This document shows positions 1 to 7,204 of a stretch of 61,104 bases of DNA, piece by piece. Where the stretch lies: contig NZ_PQSR01000038.1 in NCBI RefSeq assembly GCF_002920635.1, positions 1 to 61,104 on the forward strand, written 5' to 3'. The first letter of the stretch is position 1, and each line of letters starts with the position of its first letter. A model generated the notes under the pieces. The model was not told where the DNA came from. It ran no database searches and saw nothing but the letters and a program-made list of their open reading frames with translations. Origin of the DNA: Streptomyces sp. Ru72. Lineage in GTDB: Bacteria > Actinomycetota > Actinomycetes > Streptomycetales > Streptomycetaceae. The translations under genes and the position numbers were made by a program.

Positions 1-58
1 ACCCAGCCCGGTTTCATGAACGGCGTATGGCAGTCCCGTTGCAGGGCCGCCGATCCTC

Positions 59-87
59 TTGAGCCGGTGATCCACCGCTCCTACGGT
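59..87 (+). promoter_or_regulatory. Candidate promoter for the tRNA-Cys pair
   Basis: TTGAGC (59-64) and TACGGT (82-87) are separated by 17 bases, a plausible housekeeping (HrdB-type) -35/-10 pair. It lies about 45 bases upstream of the first tRNA-like sequence on the same strand. This is inferred from spacing and consensus only. Confidence 0.4.
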
Positions 88-132
88 CGGTACATCAGGA
101 CGGCACGGGCAAGCCGTACCGCACCTGATCCC

Positions 133-230
133 GGCCGTGTGCCCGAGTGGTTCCGGGACTCGCCTGCGCTGCGTCCGTCAGCGGGCTCCGCCCGCGGGGA
201 GTTACGCGGGTTCGATTCCCGCCACGGCCC
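133..230 (+). pseudogene. tRNA-Cys-like pseudogene with hairpin insertion in the anticodon arm
   Basis: The acceptor stem (GGCCGTG 133-139 with CACGGCC 223-229), the D arm and the T arm (206-222) are nearly identical to the intact tRNA-Cys 10 bases downstream. The anticodon loop runs CTGC and is then interrupted. The five bases AAAGC of the intact copy are replaced by about 31 bases containing a hairpin (GCGGGC 181-186, loop TCC, GCCCGC 190-195). After that the tRNA sequence resumes at GAGTTAC. No canonical 7-base anticodon loop can be drawn. A class II tRNA reading was tried and fails, because no 5-bp anticodon stem forms and 10 surplus bases sit before the T stem. It is most likely a dead tandem copy, though an unusual processed tRNA cannot be excluded. 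Confidence 0.7.
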
Positions 231-239
231 GGGGTGAAT

Positions 240-311
240 GGCCGTGTGCCCGAGTGGTTCAGGGACTCGCCTGCAAAGCGAGTTACGCGGGTTCGATTCC
301 CGCCACGGCCT
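240..311 (+). tRNA. tRNA-Cys (GCA)
   Basis: A full cloverleaf can be drawn. The acceptor stem is GGCCGTG (240-246) with CACGGCC (304-310), 7 perfect pairs. The D stem is CCC/GGG (249-251/262-264). The anticodon stem is CTCGC/GCGAG (266-270/278-282) with loop CTGCAAA and anticodon GCA at 273-275. The variable region is four bases, and the T arm is GCGGG TTCGATT CCCGC (287-303). The discriminator base is T311, the U73 expected for tRNA-Cys. CCA is not encoded. A degenerate copy precedes it and a strong terminator follows. Confidence 0.95.
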
Positions 312-333
312 CTACCTGCTCGCCCGGGCGAAA

Positions 334-371
334 CGATAGGGCGGCACCCTGTGCGGGGTGCCGCCCTATCG
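334..371 (+). terminator. Rho-independent-type hairpin after tRNA-Cys
   Basis: A perfect 16-bp stem (334-349 with 356-371) with a 6-base loop TGTGCG lies 23 bases after the tRNA. It has no U-tract, as is usual for Streptomyces terminators. Confidence 0.8.
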
Positions 372-527
372 GTGGTCCGTCTCACTTCTCGTCTCAGTCG
401 GCCCGCACGGCGCTCCCCGATCATGGGCCGGGCCTCCGGCCTCGGACATGCCCGTTCCCTTCGGTGGGGTGTACGGTCCCGATGCCGCGTCCGAGATGAG
501 GGGCGCCCGGCCTGTACAGGGGGGATC

Positions 528-1052
528 GTGAGTCAGCAGCCCGTTGCGGCGCCGAAGAAGCCGCTGAGCAGGGGAAAGAAGATCGCTATCGGCGTCGGGG
601 TGCTGATCGCAGCTCCGCCGTTCATCGCCGGCATGGTCTCTGGAGTCAAGGACGCCACCACACACCACAACACCCCGGCAGCAGCCGCGACGCCTGCAGC
701 GAGCCACAGCAGTCCGGCGGCTAAGCCGCCGGCGAAGACGAAGGGGACCCCGGCCACGCACGCGTCGAGACCTGCGCCGGCACAGCAGCTGGCCGACCTC
801 GACGGGAACGGTCGGCCCGCCGCCGAGTACCAGCAGGTTCTCGACGCATTGGCGCCGCGCTGCACGGAGGACCGCCCGCACCTGACGGCCGTCGTCAACG
901 CCACGCTGAAAGACCTGAAGAACAACGGCGTCGACGACGAGGACGAGTTCAGCGTCCTGCAGCACCTGGAGCAGTCGGTGCCCGCCGGGAACCCGCGGGT
1001 CAACTGCGCGTCGGTGGCGACGGCTTACGCCACCCTGCGCGAGGGGAACTAG
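528..1052 (+). CDS. Small membrane-anchored hypothetical protein
   Basis: The predicted product is 174 residues. I chose the GTG at 528 because a G-rich ribosome site (AGGGGGG) sits just upstream and the reading frame before it runs through the tRNA region. Residues 1-16 are basic (KKPLSRGKK). One hydrophobic segment follows at about 18-38 (IAIGVGVLIAAPPFIAGMV), then a low-complexity Ala/Pro/Thr linker at about 45-90. The C-terminal 80 residues form a small folded-looking domain with two Cys (ALAPRCTED and NPRVNCASV). It is probably anchored in the membrane with the C-terminus outside. I do not recognise the family, and no function can be assigned. It is bracketed by terminators, so it is a single transcription unit. 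Confidence 0.7.
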   Translation: MSQQPVAAPKKPLSRGKKIAIGVGVLIAAPPFIAGMVSGVKDATTHHNTPAAAATPAASHSSPAAKPPAKTKGTPATHASRPAPAQQLADLDGNGRPAAEYQQVLDALAPRCTEDRPHLTAVVNATLKDLKNNGVDDEDEFSVLQHLEQSVPAGNPRVNCASVATAYATLREGN

Positions 1053-1080
1053 AGCAACCGGACTCCGTCATGTCCACGCC

Positions 1081-1115
1081 AGCAGGGCGGCACCCTTTCC
1101 GGGGGCCGCCCTGCT
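1081..1115. terminator. Hairpin terminator
   Basis: AGCAGGGCGGC (1081-1091) pairs perfectly with GCCGCCCTGCT (1105-1115). It sits between convergent genes ending at 1052 (+) and 1165 (-) and can serve both. Confidence 0.7.
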
Positions 1116-1164
1116 GTTCGTCTGTTCAGTTCTCGTCTCACCTGCTCCGTCTCGGTCTTCCGGA

Positions 1165-2013
1165 TCAGACCGTCGACGCCGCTTCCGCCACTCTCCTGTC
1201 GCGGTGGGCCAGCCACACCGTGAAGGCCAGGGTGGAAACGTCCGCGTCGAGCGGGCGCAGGGTCGCGTCCGGCTCGCTCCAGCACAGGACCGCTCCGGTG
1301 GCGCCGTCGAGGAGCAGGCTCGTGTCCTCCAGCAGGCAGCCGAGGCGTATCAGGTGGTCCGCGCGGTCAGGGAGGTCGGCCTCAGGGACGCCCTCGTGGT
1401 CCGCGTAGTACTCGGGCAGCGTCGGCAGCGGCAGGTACGTGTCCAGCTCGAACCAGTAGCCGGTCTCCGGCAGGCCCACCTCGCGCAGGAAACGGCGGGT
1501 CGGTTCGTGCGTGAGTGTGCGGGGGAAGTCGACGTCCTCGAAGCGCACGACCGCGGCGGAGCCGAACTCCTCGTCCAGCAGTCGCGGCGGCAGGTCCAGG
1601 GCGAGACCCGTACCGGGGCGGGCGATCCGGGACAGAGGGCGGATCAGGGCGTGCGAGGCGAACCCGCCCGGGGAGGCGGCCGGTTCGTCCGTCACCGCGG
1701 CGAGCCGCAGCAGTGCCTCCAGACAGGGCGCGAGCGGCGAGAGGTCCATCGGGCCCGGGGTGCGCGGGGAGACGTACGTCGTGGGTACCCGCCCCGTGGC
1801 GCCGCCCAGCAGAAGCGACTCCAGATCGCGGTCGACGGTGCGCAGCGCCCCGAGGACCATCTGGTCGCGCAGTTCCTCGGCGAGTCTCTCCGCGTCGTCG
1901 ACCAGCTCGGCCGCCCGCCGCAGCACCGACCGCCCGCACGGCGTCCCGGGCTCCCGTGCATACGGATCCGTCCCAGTCGGCGTGATCACGCCACAGGCGT
2001 CAGTCGTGCCCAT
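1165..2013 (-). CDS. SUKH-4-like protein (SMI1/KNR4 superfamily)
   Basis: The predicted product is 282 residues. The ATG at 2013 follows GGGGGAAG, so I prefer it to the upstream in-frame ATG at 2067. The C-terminal 130 residues read like SUKH-4 family proteins: TRRFLREVGLPETGYWFEL, then an IRLG strand, then LLLDGATGAVLCW, then a closing segment STLAFTVWL where the family has its NSSL-type end. SUKH proteins include toxin immunity proteins, but in Streptomyces many are orphans with no toxin beside them, as here. No export signal is seen, so it is probably cytoplasmic. Family membership is by motif order only. Confidence 0.55.
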   Translation of the reverse strand: MGTTDACGVITPTGTDPYAREPGTPCGRSVLRRAAELVDDAERLAEELRDQMVLGALRTVDRDLESLLLGGATGRVPTTYVSPRTPGPMDLSPLAPCLEALLRLAAVTDEPAASPGGFASHALIRPLSRIARPGTGLALDLPPRLLDEEFGSAAVVRFEDVDFPRTLTHEPTRRFLREVGLPETGYWFELDTYLPLPTLPEYYADHEGVPEADLPDRADHLIRLGCLLEDTSLLLDGATGAVLCWSEPDATLRPLDADVSTLAFTVWLAHRDRRVAEAASTV

Positions 2014-2232
2014 TGTCTTCCCCCGTGTGTTCCGTGCCTGGCCCAGAGCGTCCGCAGGCCAGGACACGTCGTCCCGCCGGGCAGCTCTCCCCCAACGCCC
2101 AGAACCTTACGCGGCACCACTGACAACGCCGCGGCAATAACCCGTCCTTCCGGGCCTCACCCGATCCGCGCCCGCTCCCACCCGGCCGGGATCGCCTCCA
2201 CCGTCTCGTCCACCGTCAGGTCCGCGACGAGC

Positions 2233-4539
2233 TCACTGCGTCGTCACGACCGCCGCCTGCGGCCGGATCGGCAGGCGGTTGACCGGGCGGCCCGTCGCCG
2301 CGCGGACCGCCGACGCGATCGCCGCCGGGGATGTCACCACCGGTACCGCGCTGACCGCCTTCGCGCCGAAGGGGGCGACCACGTCCCGTTCCTCGACCAG
2401 TTTGACGATCTTGATGTCGGGGGCGTCCAGGGCCGTCGGCAGGGAGTAGCCCGTCAGGTCGGGGTGGCGGACCACGCCGCGGGCCGTGCGCAGGTTCTCC
2501 GTGAGCGCGATGCCCACGCCCTGCGTGACCCCGGCCTCGAGGCGCGCCGCCAGCTGCGCCGGGTTCAGCACCCGGCCCACGTCCTGGGCCAGCGCCAGCT
2601 CCACGACGCGTACCGAGCCGATCTCGATGTCCACGTCCACCACGGCGCGGATCGCGCAGAACGCGATCCCCACGAAGGCGTCGCCCTGGCCCGTCTCGTT
2701 CAGCGGTTCGGTCGGGTGCGGGCGGCACTGCGCGGTGGCCCACAGTTCCTTGCCGTCCATCGCCTCCGTCACGGTCGTGGACAGGACCCCGTCGTACGAC
2801 GTGATCTTGCCGTCCGTGATCTGGAGCAGCTCCGTGGACATGCCGAACTTGTGCGCCAACGGCTGCAACAGCTGGGTGCGGACCATCTTCGCGGCCCGTT
2901 CGACCGCACCGCCCGACACCCAGGTGTGGCGGCCCCGGCAGCCCGCGCCCGCCGGCGGCTGGTCGGTGTCGACCGGGGCCACGTGCACCTCGTCGATGCC
3001 GAGGGTCTCCTGGACGATCTGCCGGGCGAGGGTCGCGAAGCCCTGGCCGGTCTCCACCGCCGCGCACAGCACCGTCGCCACGCCGTCCTGGACCTTCACC
3101 GTCGCCGTGGAGACCTCGTCGGCGCCCTCCGCGCCGAGCATGTGGACCATGCCGAGGCCGTAGCCCACACCGCGCCGGACCGCGCCCGGTTCGCCCGCGC
3201 CCTCGGGGCCGCCCGGCAGCAGCCACTCCTCCTCGGGGGTGTCCTTGGGGAGCGGAGGCAGCGGGTGGTCCCGTACGGCCTCGAGCAGTTCGGCCACCGG
3301 CGCCGGGCACGTCACCGTCTGGCCGGTCGGCAGGACGTCGCCGGTCGCCATGACGTTGCGCATCCGCAGCTCCGCCGGATCGAGGCCGAGCTTCTTGGCG
3401 AGCTTGTCCATCTGCGCCTCGTACGCGGCGCACACCTGCATCGCGCCCTCGCCGCGCACATGGCCCGACGGCGGGTTGTTGGTGCGCACGGCCCAGCCCT
3501 CGATGAAGGCGTTCGGCACGACGTACGGGCCGCAGGCGAAGGAGACCGCGGCGGCGAGCGCGTCCGAGGAGGTGTCCGCGTAGGCGCCCGCGTCCAGCAG
3601 GATCTGCGCCTCGACCTTCACCAGCCTGCCCTCGGCGTCCGCGTGGTGGCGGTAGCGCAGCAGTGTGGGGTGGCGGTGGACGTGGCCGAGGAAGGACTCC
3701 TCGCGGTTGGCGGTCAGTTTCACCGGGCAGCCGGTCCTCAGCGCCAGCAGCCCGAGCGGCAGCTGGAAGCCCTGGTCCTCGCGGTCCGCGGTGGCGCCGG
3801 GCACTCCGGTGACGACGACCTTCACCCGGTCCGGTTCCAGGCCGTAGACGGCGGCGGCCCGGTCCCGGTCCGTGTGCGGGTCGGTGGAGGCGAGGTACAG
3901 CTCGACGCCGCCGTCGGGCCGGGGCACGGCGAGGCCGGCCTCCGCGCCGATGGGGGCGGGGTCCTGGCGGCCGATGCGGTACAGGCCCTCGACGACGACC
4001 TCGCCGACCGCGTCCGGGTCGCCGTGGCGCAGCGGGATGTGGCGGATCAGGTTGCCGTCGGGGTGCAGCGGCTCGGCCTCGAACGCCTGCTCGGGGTCGG
4101 TGACCGGGTCGAGCACCTCGTACTCGACGATGACGGCCGCGGCGGCCATGCGGGCGGTGTCGGGGTGGTCGGCGGCGACGGCCGCGATGGGCTCCCCGTG
4201 GTGGCGTACGACGTCGGAGGCGAAGACGGGGCGGTCGGCGGTACCGCGGCCGTGCAGCGCGCCCGCGGGCACGTCCTCATGGGTGAGGACGGCCCGTACG
4301 CCGGGCATCTCGCGCGCGTGACCGGTGTCGATGGACAGGATGCGCGCGTGCGGGTGCGGCGAGCGCAGGACGGCCGCCCACAGCAGGCCCTCGGCCCACA
4401 GGTCGGCCGCGTACGGGAAGGTGCCCTCCGTCTTGGCGCGGGCGTCGGCGGACGGCAGGGAGGCTCCGATGCCGTGCGGCAGCGGTTCGGGGGCGGGTGC
4501 GGCCGCCGCGGTGGTCGCGGTGGCGGCTTCGTTGCTCAC
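2233..4539 (-). CDS. Xanthine dehydrogenase-family molybdopterin-binding subunit, catalytic Glu replaced
   Basis: The predicted product is 768 residues and is the large molybdenum-cofactor subunit of a three-subunit hydroxylase. GTG at 4539 overlaps the stop of the iron-sulfur subunit (GTGA). The N-terminal aldehyde-oxidase/XDH a/b hammerhead domain (about 40-145; LLWAAVLRSPHPHARI) is followed by the Mo-binding domains, with NREESF, VRGEGAMQ and ETGQGFATL. The family's conserved cofactor-site Arg is kept (VRGEGAMQ). Near the C-terminus, where the family has a G-x-G-E-P motif carrying the catalytic Glu, this protein reads GAKAVSAVPVV, putting Ala at about residue 731. The substrate could be a purine or another heterocycle or aldehyde. 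Whether it is active is open. The genes lie in the order FAD, FeS, Mo subunit. Confidence 0.85.
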   Translation of the reverse strand: MSNEAATATTAAAAPAPEPLPHGIGASLPSADARAKTEGTFPYAADLWAEGLLWAAVLRSPHPHARILSIDTGHAREMPGVRAVLTHEDVPAGALHGRGTADRPVFASDVVRHHGEPIAAVAADHPDTARMAAAAVIVEYEVLDPVTDPEQAFEAEPLHPDGNLIRHIPLRHGDPDAVGEVVVEGLYRIGRQDPAPIGAEAGLAVPRPDGGVELYLASTDPHTDRDRAAAVYGLEPDRVKVVVTGVPGATADREDQGFQLPLGLLALRTGCPVKLTANREESFLGHVHRHPTLLRYRHHADAEGRLVKVEAQILLDAGAYADTSSDALAAAVSFACGPYVVPNAFIEGWAVRTNNPPSGHVRGEGAMQVCAAYEAQMDKLAKKLGLDPAELRMRNVMATGDVLPTGQTVTCPAPVAELLEAVRDHPLPPLPKDTPEEEWLLPGGPEGAGEPGAVRRGVGYGLGMVHMLGAEGADEVSTATVKVQDGVATVLCAAVETGQGFATLARQIVQETLGIDEVHVAPVDTDQPPAGAGCRGRHTWVSGGAVERAAKMVRTQLLQPLAHKFGMSTELLQITDGKITSYDGVLSTTVTEAMDGKELWATAQCRPHPTEPLNETGQGDAFVGIAFCAIRAVVDVDIEIGSVRVVELALAQDVGRVLNPAQLAARLEAGVTQGVGIALTENLRTARGVVRHPDLTGYSLPTALDAPDIKIVKLVEERDVVAPFGAKAVSAVPVVTSPAAIASAVRAATGRPVNRLPIRPQAAVVTTQ

Positions 4540-6035
4540 GCCTGGCCTCCGTCCTGGCCGTACGGGTGGTCGTTCGGGGTCACGTTGCCGAACGCGTCGA
4601 GGTGGACGCCGCCCTCCCCGGGGCCCGCCTGGTGCGGGATGCGCGGTTCGTCGCCGTCCGCCGCCGGATCGGCCTCGGCGCGGTGCGCGTCCCGCTCGGC
4701 GACGACCTCCTGGACGGCCTGAAGGACGCCCCGGTAGCCGGAGCAGCGGCAGAGGTTGCCGCACAGCGCCTGGCGGGCCTCGAGGTCGGTCGGCGCCGGG
4801 TTGCCCTCCAGCAGGTCGTGCACGGTCATCGCCATGCCGGGCACGCAGAAACCGCACTGCACGGCGCCGCACCGGGCGAGCGCCCGCTGCACGTCCGAGG
4901 GCTGTCCCTCGACGGCGAGACCCTCGACCGTACGGACCTCACTGCCCGCGGCGGTGACGGCGGGCACCAGGCAGGAGGCGACCAGCCGTCCGTCGACCTG
5001 CACGTTGCAGGCGCCGCACTCGCCCTGCGAGCAGCCGTCCTTGGCGCCGGCGAGGCCGAGCCGTTCGCGCAGCACGTACAGCAGGGACTCGCCGATCCAG
5101 GCGTCGGTGACGGGCCGGTCGGCGCCGTTCACCCGCAGGACGTACGAGGCCAGGGGGTGCTCGTCGTGCGGGGGCGCGGCCTCGGGCGCCCGATCGGGGG
5201 GCGTGTCCTGGGCGCCGGCAGGCTCGGGGGCCGGGTCGGGCTCGGGGTGCCGGGCGGCTTCGCCGGCCGGTGCCTCCTCGGCGCCGGAGGTTCCGTCGGC
5301 GACGTCGGAGGCACCGGCAGCGCCGGAGTCATCGGCGGCGTCGAAGTCATCGGCGGCCTCGGACGGCTCCTGGGCGGCCTCCGGCGCCTCGGCGGCACCA
5401 TCGGCCCTGGAGTCCTCGTACGCCTCGTACGATCCGTCGGACGGCTCCCCAGGGGCTTCCTCGGGCGTCTGCGCGGCGGTCTCCTGCCCGTGCCACGACG
5501 GTACGGACGCCTGCGTCGCCCAGGGCGCGGGCGCACCGCCCGGCAGGGTCGCGGGCGGAGTGCCGCCCCACTGCTCGACGAGCGACGACGTGGTGAACTC
5601 GCCCGACTCGTCAGGGAGATCACCGCCCGCGACGGGGATCGACCACTGCCCGGTGACGTCGTGCCCGGGCGCGGGCTCCCGCGCGGCCTGGGCCTCCTCG
5701 AAGCTCCACTGCCCGGTCGCGCTGGGGTTGTACGTGAACTGGTCCCCCGTACCGTCCTGCGTGGCGCCCGGCCAGTGGGACCCCTGGGCAGGGGCGCCCC
5801 AGTTCCCGCCGTGCTCCTCGGCGCCCGTGCCCTCCTGCGGGGTGAAGGTCGGCGGCACATAGCCGTGGCCCGGCGCGGCCAGCGGGCTGTCGGAGGCGAG
5901 GAGGGCGTCGATCCCGCCCTCCGGGAGCTGGACGAACGCGGTGGCGCCGTCGTCGTAGTCCCCTTGCGGCAGCCGCTCCCAGGAGCCGTTGGTGCCCTGC
6001 CGGCGGGCTTCCTCCGGGTGCTGGTCGTCCGTCAC
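4536..6035 (-). CDS. 2Fe-2S subunit of the molybdenum hydroxylase with long acidic N-terminal extension
   Basis: The predicted product is 499 residues, against roughly 160 for a typical stand-alone small subunit. The GTG at 6035 overlaps the FAD-subunit stop (GTGA). The last 170 residues are a complete two-cluster domain. The plant-type ferredoxin part has CSQGECGACNVQVDG and a later SC. The helical part has CGAVQCGFCVPGM and CGNLCRCSGYRG, so all eight cluster cysteines are present. It passes electrons from the Mo site to FAD. The first roughly 320 residues are rich in Ala, Glu, Asp and Pro, are predicted disordered, and include short repeats (TGQWSF, TGQWSIP, VEQWGG). No signal peptide is seen. 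The extension is unexplained. Confidence 0.9.
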   Translation of the reverse strand: MTDDQHPEEARRQGTNGSWERLPQGDYDDGATAFVQLPEGGIDALLASDSPLAAPGHGYVPPTFTPQEGTGAEEHGGNWGAPAQGSHWPGATQDGTGDQFTYNPSATGQWSFEEAQAAREPAPGHDVTGQWSIPVAGGDLPDESGEFTTSSLVEQWGGTPPATLPGGAPAPWATQASVPSWHGQETAAQTPEEAPGEPSDGSYEAYEDSRADGAAEAPEAAQEPSEAADDFDAADDSGAAGASDVADGTSGAEEAPAGEAARHPEPDPAPEPAGAQDTPPDRAPEAAPPHDEHPLASYVLRVNGADRPVTDAWIGESLLYVLRERLGLAGAKDGCSQGECGACNVQVDGRLVASCLVPAVTAAGSEVRTVEGLAVEGQPSDVQRALARCGAVQCGFCVPGMAMTVHDLLEGNPAPTDLEARQALCGNLCRCSGYRGVLQAVQEVVAERDAHRAEADPAADGDEPRIPHQAGPGEGGVHLDAFGNVTPNDHPYGQDGGQA

Positions 6036-6925
6036 GACAGTGCCCTCCCCAGTGCTCGTCGGGCCAGCGCGGCGACGGTGCGCCGCAGGTGCAGTACGGC
6101 CGGCGGAAGCTGCTGCACGGTGCCGTCCTCCGCGGGCGCCGGATCGGGGATGCAGGCCGCGGCGACGTACTCCCCGAAGGCGTTGAGGGCCTCCGGGACG
6201 ATCGCGCGGTTGTTGTCCCAGTCGATGAGCTGCGCGACCCACTGCTCGGCCTCCAGCGGGCGCAGCGGCATCGGCGCTATGGCACCGACGGCGCAGCGCA
6301 CCCCGCGCCGGGCCGGGTCCAGCACCAGCGCCACCGACGCCATCGCCCGCCCGGGCCCGGTGCGGCCGGTCGCCTTCAGGAAGACCTGGGGGGCGTGCAG
6401 CAGCGGCACGCGCACGTAGCCGATGAGTTCACCGGCGCGCAGCATCTCCACGCCCGCCAGCAGGTGCGAGACCGGGATCTCCCGGCGTGCCCCGCCCGGG
6501 CCGGCGATGATCAGCGTGGCCTCCAGGGCGGCGAGCACCGGAAGCGCGTCCCCGGTGGGGGCCGCCGACGCGATGTTGCCGCCGAGGGTGCCGGCGTTGC
6601 GGATGTGCGGCGGGCCGGCCGCGCGTGCCGCCGCCGCGAGGGCGGGGATGAGCGCCGCGAAGTCCGGGCGCCCCATGCGCGCGTGGGTGAGGCCGGCGCC
6701 GAGCAGTGCGTGGCCGTCCTGGTACTGCCAGCCGCGGATCTCGCTGATGCGGCCGAGCCCGACCAATGCGGCGGGCCGCAGCTGCCCCGAGTTCACGGCG
6801 GCCATGAGGTCGGTGCCGCCCGCCACGGGGACGGCGGCCGGATGGGCGGCGAGGGCCGCCACGGCCTCGTCCAGCGAGGCGGGCAGCGTCACGGCCTGCG
6901 CCGCCTGCGGTGCGTGCGTGGTCAA
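6032..6925 (-). CDS. FAD-binding subunit of the molybdenum hydroxylase
   Basis: The predicted product is 297 residues. I chose TTG at 6925 because GGGAAGGGG lies 10 bases upstream; an ATG-started version from 7015 would add 30 poorly conserved residues. FAD-binding type-2 (CO dehydrogenase medium subunit) features are VPVAGGTDLMA (about 30-41), the helix around GAGLTHARM, and IRNAGTLGGNIASAAPTGD, the pyrophosphate-binding loop. The C-terminal CO-dehydrogenase flavoprotein domain follows (RAMASVALVLD). It is the first gene of the operon and accepts electrons from the iron-sulfur subunit. Bases 6926-7204 upstream hold its promoter region and the hexosaminidase 3' flank; I see no gene there. Confidence 0.88.
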   Translation of the reverse strand: MTTHAPQAAQAVTLPASLDEAVAALAAHPAAVPVAGGTDLMAAVNSGQLRPAALVGLGRISEIRGWQYQDGHALLGAGLTHARMGRPDFAALIPALAAAARAAGPPHIRNAGTLGGNIASAAPTGDALPVLAALEATLIIAGPGGARREIPVSHLLAGVEMLRAGELIGYVRVPLLHAPQVFLKATGRTGPGRAMASVALVLDPARRGVRCAVGAIAPMPLRPLEAEQWVAQLIDWDNNRAIVPEALNAFGEYVAAACIPDPAPAEDGTVQQLPPAVLHLRRTVAALARRALGRALS

Positions 6926-7204
6926 AACCGGCTGCCCCTTCCCGCTGCCCCCTGGTCCCACCTGTGTTGCCGTACGGTACGTGCTGACAGGGCGGACGTG
7001 GCAACTCTGGCACATCTTTCACGGCCTCCGACGCGGGGGTCCGCTAGGAGGCATTCGCCCCTCTGACCAGGGAGATGGACCGTTTTGCCATGACATCCCC
7101 GATGGGGGTGCATTGCGGCTCTTCGACGTTCCTTGCACTGCTTTTCCCATGCGGGGGTACGTTTCCAGCCGACCCGGCGCCTCGCCTGCCCTCCGTCCGC
7201 CACC

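Noticed and set aside
133..230. Class II (Leu/Ser-type) tRNA reading of the first tRNA copy
   Set aside because: The hairpin at 181-195 looks like a long variable arm, but no 5-bp anticodon stem fits and ten extra bases remain before the T stem.
1204..4722. Very long plus-strand ORF opposite the SUKH-like and hydroxylase genes
   Set aside because: The frame is a high-GC shadow: the translation is Arg/Gly/Ala-rich without motifs, and it covers two well-supported minus-strand genes.
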